DNA of 12,484 nt from an uncultured Prochlorococcus sp. (GCA_913041805.1 CAJWIZ010000009.1:1-12484), one strand, 5' to 3'; shown: positions 1 to 7,792, counted from the first letter of the stretch. A program made the numbers and translations. Notes: generated by a model not told the origin, from the sequence alone.

Positions 1-2150
1 TGAGCTTCATCAATAACTACTCCTTGCCAATCAATTGTTTCGAGCAGCTCGCTATCTCTTTGCATAAGTCCATAGCTTGTTAAGACCAAATCAATATTTT
101 TTAGGGCTTTTTTCAATTCAGTGATAGTTGAAGGACGTTTTGGACCATAATGTTCTGAGACTTTTATGTTTGGAGTAAAGGATTCAGTTTCCCTTTTCCA
201 ATTTGTTAAAACTGATGTTGGCGCTATTAATAACACAGGTCTTTTGAGCTCGTTCTCAGCCTTGAGGTGTTGTAAGAAAGCAAGTAGCTGGATTGTTTTT
301 CCTAATCCCATATCATCAGCTAGACATGCACCTTGATCAAATCGATAGAGAAAAGCTAACCACCCTAATCCTCGCTCTTGATAAGGTCGTAGTTGTCCAT
401 TAAAGCCTTCAGGAGCAGGTAAAGCATCTGGAGCTTTTTGTTGATGATATTGCTCTAACACACTTTGAAGCCTTGGTCCTGCTTCAAAGTGATGTACAGG
501 CAGTTTCATTAATGTGTTGCCTTCTGTAGCTGTTAGTCTGAGTGCGTCATCTAAACTGATTTCTTGATTAGTACTACAGAAATGTTCTGCGTTTTTTATA
601 TCATTTGGGCGTAATTCTATCCACACCCCTTTGTGGAGGACGAGTGGACTTCGCTTACTTGCAAGCCGTTCTAAGTCACGAAGATTTAAGGTGACTCCTC
701 CAATCATTAGCTCCCAACTCCAGTTGAGAGTTTCACCCAGTGTGAAGCCTCTTGATTTGTCTGAGAGCTCTGCTTTTATTGCTAAACCAAGTCGACTTGC
801 TAAACCACCTGAGAGGCTTTCCGGCAGTTCAATCCCTACACCAACGTCTCTAAGTTGAGAAGAGGCTGTTCTAACAAAGACAAAGGCTTCTGCAGGTGTG
901 AGTTGCATTAAATTGGGTGTTGCATTATCTAGACCTCTCTCGATTGGCTCGAACACAGTGATTGCACGTCCTAACCCCTCTAAAAGAACTTCCCCTGGAT
1001 GCTCGACTCGAATTTCTCCTAGTTGCAAGACTTCTGTTCCTGCAGCCCAAGCTGTGGCTGCAGAGACTTTGAGTGTTGGATCGGCTTCAGCTTGAAGAGC
1101 AAACCGCAATTCCCACAGGTCTTCACCATCTTTAGGTGTAAATAATTCGAGACATGCTCTGGCGGCTGCTACGGCACCTGAGACACCTTCTTTCCAGTGA
1201 TTGCTTGCTGTTGCAAGACGTTCTACTTCTTCATCAGGCAGGGTTATGACGCCATTGTTGGATCCAAGTGCTTCCTGCCATGTTGCTAGTAGTGGATCTA
1301 GTTGGTTTGTGTTTACTTCAAAGTCTTTTCTTAGTTGCGCATCTACCAGTTCACCTAGAAGATTGGCGACTCTAAGACGACCACTGCGAGGTCTACAGGA
1401 AGCTACTGGATTAGTAACTCTCATCACTTCTGGTCGTAGTCGAGTTGTTCGATTACTTCTTTTTCCAGTGGGTTCTCGCCACGGTAAGGCACATGTTGCT
1501 ACTAGTGGTAATCGGGCAGCTAGCTCTTCCAATCTTTGTCGATCATCTTCCCGATTTAGCAGTGGTACCCATCGAGCTCTATGTGGATAGCCGTTGCCTT
1601 TACTTAATTCAACTTGTGGTAGCCAACGTCCACGAGCAATGATACTTAGAGCCCATCGTTGGAGGTGACTCCACCAGCGAAGCTCGTCTCCGAGATCAGA
1701 ATGTTCTCCTGAAAGAGGTAACTTGGAAAGCCAGGCAGTTGCAGCAGCAGGCTCGATCGCAAGTCCTTGGACTTGCCATGGCCACCATTCACATTGCTTG
1801 GGAATTGGTTCCCCAGCTTGTAAAGGTAGTCCCGTCCATTCTGATTGGATTAACTCATCACTTGTTGACTTATCCTTTGAATTTTTTGCTTTAGATTTGA
1901 TGGTTAAAGTTCTACTAGGAAGTGTGAGACAGGCAGTTGCATCAATGATGTCGTCAGGTAATAAATTTTTTTCTTTCAGCCATATACGTAGATCCTGAGG
2001 ATCAAGCGTGAAAGGGTGTATCGCAGGAGTCGCTCCTGGACCAGTTGGTGCTGCAACTTTCCAAGTGTCTGCCCACACAAGAAGTGCTGGTCGACCAGAA
2101 CTGGACGCAGTACGAATGGCGGGAAGCCAGGTAGCGTGCAGCAGGCTCAT
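1..2150 (-). CDS. SNF2-family DNA helicase/translocase, partial (3' end beyond the window)
   Basis: I translated the minus strand by hand and found one open frame of 716 codons with no stop, running off the left edge. The first ~540 residues are the long, poorly characterised N-terminal region of bacterial SNF2-like proteins (my assignment from memory of the family). The SNF2 ATPase core follows: RPYQERG at about 588-594, Walker A LADDMGLGKT at about 610-619, motif Ia region APTSVLTNWKRE at 643-654, and motif II starting DEA at 714-716. The next residue is Q or H because the window ends inside its codon. The C-terminal helicase lobe is missing only because of the edge. These are ATP-driven double-stranded-DNA translocases; the cellular role of this one is not known. 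I chose ATG 2150 because MSLLHATWLPAIR looks like the usual start. The frame stays open to a stop at 2268-2270, with a GTG at 2220-2222 as an alternative. It is divergent from alaS. Confidence 0.9.
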   Translation of the reverse strand, partial: MSLLHATWLPAIRTASSSGRPALLVWADTWKVAAPTGPGATPAIHPFTLDPQDLRIWLKEKNLLPDDIIDATACLTLPSRTLTIKSKAKNSKDKSTSDELIQSEWTGLPLQAGEPIPKQCEWWPWQVQGLAIEPAAATAWLSKLPLSGEHSDLGDELRWWSHLQRWALSIIARGRWLPQVELSKGNGYPHRARWVPLLNREDDRQRLEELAARLPLVATCALPWREPTGKRSNRTTRLRPEVMRVTNPVASCRPRSGRLRVANLLGELVDAQLRKDFEVNTNQLDPLLATWQEALGSNNGVITLPDEEVERLATASNHWKEGVSGAVAAARACLELFTPKDGEDLWELRFALQAEADPTLKVSAATAWAAGTEVLQLGEIRVEHPGEVLLEGLGRAITVFEPIERGLDNATPNLMQLTPAEAFVFVRTASSQLRDVGVGIELPESLSGGLASRLGLAIKAELSDKSRGFTLGETLNWSWELMIGGVTLNLRDLERLASKRSPLVLHKGVWIELRPNDIKNAEHFCSTNQEISLDDALRLTATEGNTLMKLPVHHFEAGPRLQSVLEQYHQQKAPDALPAPEGFNGQLRPYQERGLGWLAFLYRFDQGACLADDMGLGKTIQLLAFLQHLKAENELKRPVLLIAPTSVLTNWKRETESFTPNIKVSEHYGPKRPSTITELKKALKNIDLVLTSYGLMQRDSELLETIDWQGVVIDEA

Positions 2151-2152
2151 GG

Positions 2153-2163
2153 CCGCGACGCGG
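2153..2163. repeat. GC-rich perfect palindrome next to the helicase start codon
   Basis: CCGCG-A-CGCGG is a perfect 5+5 inverted repeat around one base, ending two bases before the helicase ATG (2150-2148). It stands out against the surrounding roughly 40% GC sequence. With a one-base centre it cannot form a good RNA hairpin, so a protein-binding site or a chance GC-rich patch is more likely. If the upstream GTG start is used, it lies inside coding sequence. Confidence 0.4.
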
Positions 2164-2241
2164 AATTCATCACTTGGGTTCCTTGAAGTTGGTGTCTGTT
2201 GCTGATCACCAGCATCAACCACCAGAGGGGTTCCATTACCA

Positions 2242-2343
2242 ATGATGCCAGCAGATGAGCTTGCTCGTCATCTCGTTGAAGGTTTATTTCTTGATTGGCA
2301 TAGTCTAGTTAAGCAATTTTTGGCTAAAAAGCTGATGAGATAG
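2242..2343 (+). CDS. Possible small protein of 33 residues, unknown function
   Basis: ATGATG opens a short frame reading MMPADELARHLVEGLFLDWH and ending KKLMR at TAG 2341-2343. The composition is protein-like and could form an amphipathic helix. A purine-rich AGAGGGG at 2224-2230 sits about 11 bases before the first ATG and could act as a ribosome binding site. It is on the alaS strand, and a terminator-like hairpin follows about 80 bases downstream. I do not recognise it and cannot tell it from a chance ORF. Confidence 0.22.
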   Translation: MMPADELARHLVEGLFLDWHSLVKQFLAKKLMR

Positions 2344-2416
2344 CTTCTTTGGGGTCGCTTTAGATCGAGAAAGGTTGTTGAGCATCATTACATCAATATT
2401 GCTCTTAAGTAAGTCG

Positions 2417-2448
2417 AAATGGAGCAGACAATTGAGGGTGCTCCTTTT
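2417..2448 (+). terminator. Weak terminator-like hairpin with T tract
   Basis: GGAGCA (2421-2426) pairs perfectly with TGCTCC (2439-2444) around a 12-base loop. Flanking AAA and TTT can extend the stem past one T-T mismatch, and TTTT follows directly at 2445-2448. The orientation fits termination of plus-strand transcripts coming from the left, before alaS. It is a short stem with a short T tract, so it would be a weak terminator at best. Nearby GAGCA/TGCTC copies could compete for the same arms. Confidence 0.3.
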
Positions 2449-2475
2449 GTCTAGAGTTAGTGGGATGATTATTAA
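2447..2475 (+). promoter_or_regulatory. Candidate sigma70-type promoter for alaS
   Basis: TTGTCT (2447-2452, 4 of 6 matches to TTGACA) and TATTAA (2470-2475, 4 of 6 to TATAAT) are 17 bases apart. This would place the transcription start near 2482 and give alaS a leader of about 85 bases. The match is moderate and was found by eye. If it is right, the GAGCA/TGCTC hairpins lie upstream of the transcript and cannot be an alaS attenuator. Confidence 0.25.
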
Positions 2476-2566
2476 CTTCTTTTCATCCTTATAGGTGATC
2501 ATGGTTTTTAGCCCTGATCCCTGCTTAATTGAGTTATGACTTTCGCAAGATCAGTCCTTTATTGAT

Positions 2567-5215
2567 ATGTCTCAACTACGTACTGGAGAGCAAATAAGGA
2601 ATGCGTTTTTAGCTTTTTATGCTGAACGAGATCATCAGGTTATCCCTAGTGCGTCTTTAGTGCCGGATGACCCGACGGTTCTTCTAACGATTGCGGGAAT
2701 GTTGCCTTTTAAACCTGTATTTCTTGGGCAACAAGAACGTCCAGCACCTCGAGCAACAACTAGTCAGAAATGTATTCGAACTAATGATATTGAGAATGTT
2801 GGTCGTACTGCGAGGCATCAAACATTTTTTGAGATGCTCGGCAACTTCTCTTTTGGTGATTACTTCAAGACGGAAGCGATTCAGTGGGCTTGGGAACTTA
2901 GTACGGAAGTTTTTGGATTAGATCCCAAACATCTTGTGGTTAGTGTGTTTCGAGAAGATGATGAAACAGAACTGATTTGGCGTGACTTGGTGGGCGTGAA
3001 ACCTCACCGGATCATACGGATGGATGAAGCTGATAATTTTTGGTCTTCTGGGCCTACTGGACCATGTGGGCCTTGCTCAGAGCTGTATTACGACTTCAAA
3101 CCTGAATTAGGAGATGAAGAACTTGATCTTGATGATGACACTCGATTTATCGAGTTTTATAACTTGGTTTTTATGCAGTACAACCGTGATGCGGATGGTA
3201 ATTTAACGCCGTTAGAAAATTGCAATATTGATACAGGTATGGGTCTCGAGAGAATGGCGCAAATTTTGCAGGGGGTGCCAAATAATTTTGAAACAGATCT
3301 GATTTATCCTTTGATTAAAAAGGCTGCATCTTTAGCTGAAATTAACTATGCAGAGGTAGATGATAAGTTAAAAACCTCTATAAAAGTTATTGCTGATCAT
3401 AGTCGAGCAATTACTCATTTGATATGTGATGGAGTTACTGCAAGTAACTTAGGCCGTGGATATATTGTACGTCGATTACTACGTCGAGTTGTTCGACATG
3501 GACGTCTTATTGGGATTATGCAACCATTTCTAGTGGAAATGGGTAAAACAGTAATTAATTTAATGCATTCGGTGTTTCCACAATTGCTAGAACGGCGTGA
3601 AGTTATCTTGCAAGAACTACGGCGGGAAGAAGCACGTTTTTTGGAAACACTTGAGAGAGGTGAGAAGTTGTTAGCAGGATTACTTGCAACTCATCCGAGT
3701 CAAATTACTGGAGAGCAAGCCTTTGACTTATATGACACATATGGCTTTCCCTTAGAGCTTACGGAAGAGATAGCTCAAGAGCATGGTCTTGCTGTTGATA
3801 TTGATGGCTTTGAGAAGGCTATGAAAGCACAACGTCAACGTGCCAAGGCAGCAAGTGTAAGTATTGACCTTACATTTCAAGATGCGATTGATCGAATGGC
3901 ACAAGACTTGGAGAAAACCAGTTTTCTTGGGTATGACCAACTAGAGCACTGTTCAGTTGTTACTGGACTTGTAGTTAATGGTGAATCTGCGACACGAGCT
4001 TCGGCTGGAGACGTTGTTCAAATAGCTCTTGATAGCACTCCTTTTTATGGAGAAGGTGGTGGTCAGATTGGTGATTGCGGCGTGATGGTCAGTAGTGATT
4101 TAAATGTTGAGGGAGGCTTGATTCATGTTGATACTGTGACTCGTAACCGCAACATTTTTGTTCATTGTGGCTGTATCAGTACTGGTGCCATAGCTATTGG
4201 AGATACAGTACAAAGTCGAGTTGATCGAATGTCTCGACGACGTGCTCAAGCGAATCATACTGCCACACATTTATTGCAAGCAGCCTTGAAGGAAGTTGTT
4301 GATTCTGGAATTTCTCAGGCTGGATCATTAGTGAGTTTTGATCGATTACGTTTTGACTTTCATGTTTCTCGAGCACTGACGTTAATTGAATTAGAACAGA
4401 TTGAACAATTGATCAATCGTTGGATTTGTGAAGCGCATGCTCTGCAAATTCGTGAAATGTCACTTGAGGATGCAAAATCGAAAGGAGCTGTTGCCATGTT
4501 TGGTGAGAAGTATGGTGCAGTTGTGCGTGTTGTTGATGTTCCAGGAGTTTCTATGGAGTTATGTGGTGGTACACATGTTGTAAATACTGCTGAAATTGGC
4601 TCATTTAAGATTGTTTCTGAGAGTGGAATTGCTTCCGGCATTCGTCGCATTGAGGCGGTTTCAGGCCCGTCAATATTGGACTATTTGAATGAAAGAGATT
4701 CAGTAGTCAAGCAATTGGGTGAACGATTTAAGGCTCAGCCATCAGAAATTGTAGAGAGAGTTGTGGCCCTTCAGGATGAAGTGAAGCTTATTCAAAAGAC
4801 TCTGAGAGTGGCTCATCAAGAATTGGCTTCTCTCAAGGCTTTGTCATTCGCAAGTCAAGCAACTTCTATCGGGGATAGACAATTTCTCGTAAAACGTATA
4901 GACGGAATAGACGGAGGTGCTCTTCAAGTTGCTGCTAAGGGCCTTGCTGATCATTTGGGTGAGAACTCTGCGATAATTTTTGGAGGTGTACCAGATCAAA
5001 ATGATCAAAATAAAGTGATTCTTGTGGCTGCGTTTGGATCAGGGGTTATTGCTGCTGGGTTGCAAGCAGGAAAATTTATAGGTGAAATAGCTAAACTTTG
5101 TGGAGGAGGTGGAGGAGGAAGGCCTAATTTGGCTCAAGCAGGAGGTCGTAATGCTAAAGAACTAAACGATGCATTGAATTTTGCGCATCAGAAATTGCTA
5201 TCTACTTTGACTTGA
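2567..5215 (+). CDS. alaS: Alanyl-tRNA synthetase
   Basis: Class II aminoacyl-tRNA synthetase that charges tRNA-Ala with alanine and clears mischarged Ser/Gly-tRNA-Ala; cytosolic. At 882 residues it is full length. Catalytic motif 1 region is RHQTFFEMLGNFSFGDYF (83-100), the motif 2 loop is WSSGPTGPCGPCSE (159-172), and motif 3 is IDTGMGLERMA (221-231). The editing domain keeps its four metal ligands: H564 and H568 in NHTATH, C666 and H670 in CGGTH. The C-Ala domain ends with the glycine-rich GGGGGGRP (846-853) and LAQAGG. The start is ATG 2567; an in-frame stop at 2537-2539 and no other start between them exclude an upstream start. There is no clear Shine-Dalgarno sequence. The TGA stop lies two bases from the stop of convergent speA. 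Confidence 0.98.
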   Translation: MSQLRTGEQIRNAFLAFYAERDHQVIPSASLVPDDPTVLLTIAGMLPFKPVFLGQQERPAPRATTSQKCIRTNDIENVGRTARHQTFFEMLGNFSFGDYFKTEAIQWAWELSTEVFGLDPKHLVVSVFREDDETELIWRDLVGVKPHRIIRMDEADNFWSSGPTGPCGPCSELYYDFKPELGDEELDLDDDTRFIEFYNLVFMQYNRDADGNLTPLENCNIDTGMGLERMAQILQGVPNNFETDLIYPLIKKAASLAEINYAEVDDKLKTSIKVIADHSRAITHLICDGVTASNLGRGYIVRRLLRRVVRHGRLIGIMQPFLVEMGKTVINLMHSVFPQLLERREVILQELRREEARFLETLERGEKLLAGLLATHPSQITGEQAFDLYDTYGFPLELTEEIAQEHGLAVDIDGFEKAMKAQRQRAKAASVSIDLTFQDAIDRMAQDLEKTSFLGYDQLEHCSVVTGLVVNGESATRASAGDVVQIALDSTPFYGEGGGQIGDCGVMVSSDLNVEGGLIHVDTVTRNRNIFVHCGCISTGAIAIGDTVQSRVDRMSRRRAQANHTATHLLQAALKEVVDSGISQAGSLVSFDRLRFDFHVSRALTLIELEQIEQLINRWICEAHALQIREMSLEDAKSKGAVAMFGEKYGAVVRVVDVPGVSMELCGGTHVVNTAEIGSFKIVSESGIASGIRRIEAVSGPSILDYLNERDSVVKQLGERFKAQPSEIVERVVALQDEVKLIQKTLRVAHQELASLKALSFASQATSIGDRQFLVKRIDGIDGGALQVAAKGLADHLGENSAIIFGGVPDQNDQNKVILVAAFGSGVIAAGLQAGKFIGEIAKLCGGGGGGRPNLAQAGGRNAKELNDALNFAHQKLLSTLT

Positions 5216-5217
5216 TT

Positions 5218-7164
5218 TCATTCATGCAAGTAAGTACTTTGTCTTAAACTTGTTTCAAGATGGTCCATTAATCGTTGCGCATCTCCAATTTTTAAGTTGC
5301 CTGACTGGATAGCCTTTTCACTAGCTATTCGTAGTCGCTCTAGTAAAGCCTCTGGATCGTGTTCCATTGCTTCAAGGACATCTGCTTTTGTGTTGCCTCG
5401 AACTACGTGATCCAAAGTATATCCACCATCTTTCGTTAGACGGAGATGTACTGAGTTTGTACTGCCAAATAAGTTGTGTAGATTGCCCATTACTTCTTGA
5501 TAGGCGCCCCCTAGGAACATTCCGATAACGTATTGTTCGTTTGGCTTTAATTCATGGAGCTCCAGTAGAGGCTTGATTTGTCCATTGTCTATAAATCTTG
5601 TAAGCTTCCCATCAGAATCGCAGGTGAGATCTGCAAAATGTCCTAACTGTTTAGGCTCTTCGTTTAACCGGTGTATAGGCATGATTGGAAAAAGTTGATC
5701 TATTGCCCAAGTGTCTGGTGCTGAGCGAAATATTGATAGGTTTGCATAATATGTTCCTGCAAGTCTATAGCGTAGTGTTTTCAGATCTTCTGGTATAAGA
5801 CTACAGCTTGATAGTCGTTCTACTACTTCTTTTGCACAGGCCCATGTTAATTGCTCAGCCATAGCTCTTTCTGATAAACCAAGATAGCCAAGACGAAATG
5901 CACTTAATGCGTCATCTTGAAACTTAATTGCATCGTTCCATGACTCTTGTAATTGTGAGCTATTTACTTCAGTGTTTTTGGAAATCTTTTTTATTAATGC
6001 CAACGTTTCACGTAAATTACGAATTATTAGAGGCTCATTTTCTTTGATTGAAGGAATTTTGGCAGGAACTACACTTTTGCTAAGTATATTGAATACTAAA
6101 ACTGAGAAGTGACTTGCAATAGCACGACCACTTTCACTCACTAAAGTTGGCACTCTAATACTATTAGCTTCACAACATTCTTTGATTGTTGCAACTACAT
6201 CATTTGCATAGTTTTGCAGAGAATAATTTGTAGAAGCTTCTGTTGATGTTTGACTTCCATCATAGTCGATGCCTAAGCCACCACCTACATCTAGATATTG
6301 CATGGGTGCTCCTAGACGATTTAATTCTATGTAAATCTGCCCTGCTTCTTGTAAGGCATCTTTAAGAATGGCGATGTCATTAATTTGACTACCGACATGA
6401 AAATGTAATAGTCGTAAATCATTAAGAAGATTGGCGCTGCGCAATTGTTCAACAGTCGTAAGGATTTCTGGAATTGAGAGGCCGAATTTAGCTGTTGCAC
6501 CAACTGAAGCTCCCCATCGCCCGCTACTTCTACTAGAAAGCTTTGCTCGTATCCCGATCAGTGGGGCTGCACCTATATTGCGACTAGCTTGAATAATTCT
6601 TTGCACTTCAGTCGTTTGTTCAATAACTACTATTGGTTGACGTCCAAGCTGTCGAGCCAGAATGGTTGTCTCTATGTAACGTTCGTCTTTGTAACCATTA
6701 CAAATTAGTAAAGCTTTGGAATCCTGGATTAAAGAAAGAGCGATCAGTAGTTCGGCTTTACTACCTGCTTCTAGTCCGAAGTTCCAATGTCGCCCACAGG
6801 TCATTAATTCTTCGACTACATGCCTGTGTTGATTGCATTTAATTGGGAACACACCTTGATATTTTCCCTTGTACTTGTATTGATTGATAGCTTGTTGGAA
6901 TGCTTCGTGGAGTCGGTTTAGCCTATCTTCTAAAATATCGTCAAATCTAATCAATAAAGGGAGTTTGAGATTTCTACTTTCTAATTCTTGGACTAGATCC
7001 ATTAGGTCAATTTTTTTATTGTTACTACCTTTTGGGCTCACATTGATGTGTCCTTTTTGGTTGATTGAGAAATAGTTTTCGCCCCATCGATTTAAGCCAT
7101 ATAAAACTGAACTGTCTTCGACAGACCAATCGTTTGTATTGGGTGGGACGTTGGTTTTTGTCAA
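5218..7164 (-). CDS. speA: Biosynthetic arginine decarboxylase (PLP-dependent)
   Basis: Converts arginine to agmatine and CO2, the first step of polyamine synthesis. It is a PLP fold-III (alanine-racemase-like) enzyme of the SpeA family. Numbered from TTG 7227, the PLP lysine is K130 in FPIKCNQ, HFHVGSQ is at 275-281, the glycine-rich phosphate loop is DVGGGLGIDYDG (313-324), SESGRA is at 364-369, the catalytic cysteine is C536 in TCDSDG, and GGAYQE is at 573-578. There is no in-frame ATG between the upstream stop (7312-7314) and the conserved WSVEDSS segment, so the start must be non-ATG. TTG at 7227, 7191 and 7164 would give 669, 657 and 648 residues. I chose 7164 because, from memory, picocyanobacterial SpeA is about 648 residues with that tryptophan near position 13. 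The start is uncertain; the gene identity is not. It is divergent from ndk. Confidence 0.95.
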   Translation of the reverse strand: MTKTNVPPNTNDWSVEDSSVLYGLNRWGENYFSINQKGHINVSPKGSNNKKIDLMDLVQELESRNLKLPLLIRFDDILEDRLNRLHEAFQQAINQYKYKGKYQGVFPIKCNQHRHVVEELMTCGRHWNFGLEAGSKAELLIALSLIQDSKALLICNGYKDERYIETTILARQLGRQPIVVIEQTTEVQRIIQASRNIGAAPLIGIRAKLSSRSSGRWGASVGATAKFGLSIPEILTTVEQLRSANLLNDLRLLHFHVGSQINDIAILKDALQEAGQIYIELNRLGAPMQYLDVGGGLGIDYDGSQTSTEASTNYSLQNYANDVVATIKECCEANSIRVPTLVSESGRAIASHFSVLVFNILSKSVVPAKIPSIKENEPLIIRNLRETLALIKKISKNTEVNSSQLQESWNDAIKFQDDALSAFRLGYLGLSERAMAEQLTWACAKEVVERLSSCSLIPEDLKTLRYRLAGTYYANLSIFRSAPDTWAIDQLFPIMPIHRLNEEPKQLGHFADLTCDSDGKLTRFIDNGQIKPLLELHELKPNEQYVIGMFLGGAYQEVMGNLHNLFGSTNSVHLRLTKDGGYTLDHVVRGNTKADVLEAMEHDPEALLERLRIASEKAIQSGNLKIGDAQRLMDHLETSLRQSTYLHE

Positions 7165-7227
7165 GGTCTTTAAAGCAGATTCGATTGTCAATATTTGCTG
7201 GACTGTAGATGCAGAGTATGTGATCAA

Positions 7228-7255
7228 ATTAAATTTGTATGTTTTGCATTTGCAA
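7228..7255 (-). promoter_or_regulatory. Weak candidate speA promoter
   Basis: On the minus strand TTGCAA (7255-7250, 4 of 6 to the -35 consensus) is followed after 16 bases by TTTAAT (7233-7228, 5 of 6 to TATAAT). Transcription would begin near 7221, downstream of the TTG at 7227, which would favour the inner TTG starts. This is by-eye evidence only. Confidence 0.2.
7244..7255. repeat. 12-base palindrome TTGCATTTGCAA between speA and ndk
   Basis: TTGCA-TT-TGCAA is a perfect inverted repeat in the divergent speA/ndk region, overlapping the candidate speA -35 element. A smaller TTGCC/GGCAG stem (about 7259-7274) lies beside it. The position would suit an operator, but a 5+5 palindrome in AT-rich DNA can easily be chance. 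Confidence 0.25.
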
Positions 7256-7313
7256 GACTTGCCAAGAAGGCAGTTCGCGGATGACGATGGCCTAATTCTA
7301 AGTTTTGAGTTTC

Positions 7314-7772
7314 ATGATTGCCGAAAGGACCTTTGTTGCGATCAAGCCTGACGGCGTTCAAAGAGGCTTGATTGGTGAAATTTTGGGACGTTTTGAACGT
7401 AAAGGATTCAAATTAGTTGCTCTCAAAGAAGTTACACCTAGTCGCGATTTAGCGGAAAAGCACTATGGAGTTCATCGAGAACGACCTTTTTTTTCAGGTC
7501 TGGTGGACTTTATTACTAGTGGTCCAGTGGTTGCCATGGTTTGGGAAGGTGATGGAGTGATTGCTAGTGCTCGTAACCTTATTGGTGCTACAAAACCATT
7601 AGAAGCTAATCCTGGGACGATACGAGGTGATTTGGCTGTGAATATTGGGCGTAATGTGATTCATGGGTCTGATGGACCTGAAACAGCAGCGTTTGAAATA
7701 GATCTTTGGTTCCAATCTTCAGAGATAAATGATTGGACCCCTTCAGACCAAATTTGGAGAGTTGAGAGTTGA
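7314..7772 (+). CDS. ndk: Nucleoside diphosphate kinase
   Basis: Transfers the terminal phosphate from ATP to NDPs (and dNDPs) through a phosphohistidine. At 152 residues it has the usual length for the compact bacterial enzyme. The sequence begins [20 protein letters not shown], the classic N-terminal NDK signature with the KPDGVQRG loop (11-18). The active-site histidine is H117 in NVIHGSDG, followed by the substrate-contact segment GPETAAFEI. The family R/N residues around RNLIGATKP and GTIRGD are present. I use ATG 7314: the frame can be extended to a TTG at 7305, but family members start at MxxERTF. There is no strong Shine-Dalgarno sequence. It is divergent from speA and convergent with the glycine oxidase gene. 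Confidence 0.97.
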   Translation: MIAERTFVAIKPDGVQRGLIGEILGRFERKGFKLVALKEVTPSRDLAEKHYGVHRERPFFSGLVDFITSGPVVAMVWEGDGVIASARNLIGATKPLEANPGTIRGDLAVNIGRNVIHGSDGPETAAFEIDLWFQSSEINDWTPSDQIWRVES

Positions 7773-7792
7773 CTATTGAGTTTGTTCGAATT

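Larger units (their letters stand above)
2151..2566. other. 416-base divergent intergenic region between the SNF2 helicase and alaS
   Basis: This is the only gap over 300 bases. From left to right I see a GC-rich palindrome at 2153-2163, a possible 33-codon plus-strand ORF at 2242-2343, and a weak AAGCT/AGCTT hairpin at 2329-2346. Next are four complementary GAGCA/TGCTC arms at 2380-2444, the last followed by TTTT, then a candidate sigma70 promoter at 2447-2475 and two very short ORFs leading into alaS. There is no tRNA and no recognisable coding sequence of normal length. The minus frame of the helicase is open as far as 2270, so part of this region could be an N-terminal extension if the GTG at 2222 is used. 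Confidence 0.7.

Noticed and set aside
631..2205. Several plus-strand ORFs of 65-129 codons
   Set aside because: They lie entirely antisense to the 716-codon helicase frame, have odd compositions rich in S and R, and show no recognisable domain.
2329..2346. AAGCT/AGCTT hairpin as a terminator
   Set aside because: Only five clean base pairs, and the bases after it are CTTTGGGG without a proper T tract.
2305..2502. 65-codon minus-strand ORF in the helicase/alaS gap
   Set aside because: It has an ATG but no Shine-Dalgarno sequence, a composition typical of AT-rich noncoding DNA (runs of K, N, L), and no family resemblance. It would be worth reconsidering only if conserved in relatives.
4360..4650. 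96-codon minus-strand ORF inside alaS
   Set aside because: Antisense to the alaS editing domain, which is intact and conserved.
7305..7313. TTG start for ndk three codons upstream
   Set aside because: ATG 7314 gives the canonical [15 protein letters not shown]-terminus and the normal length of 152 residues.
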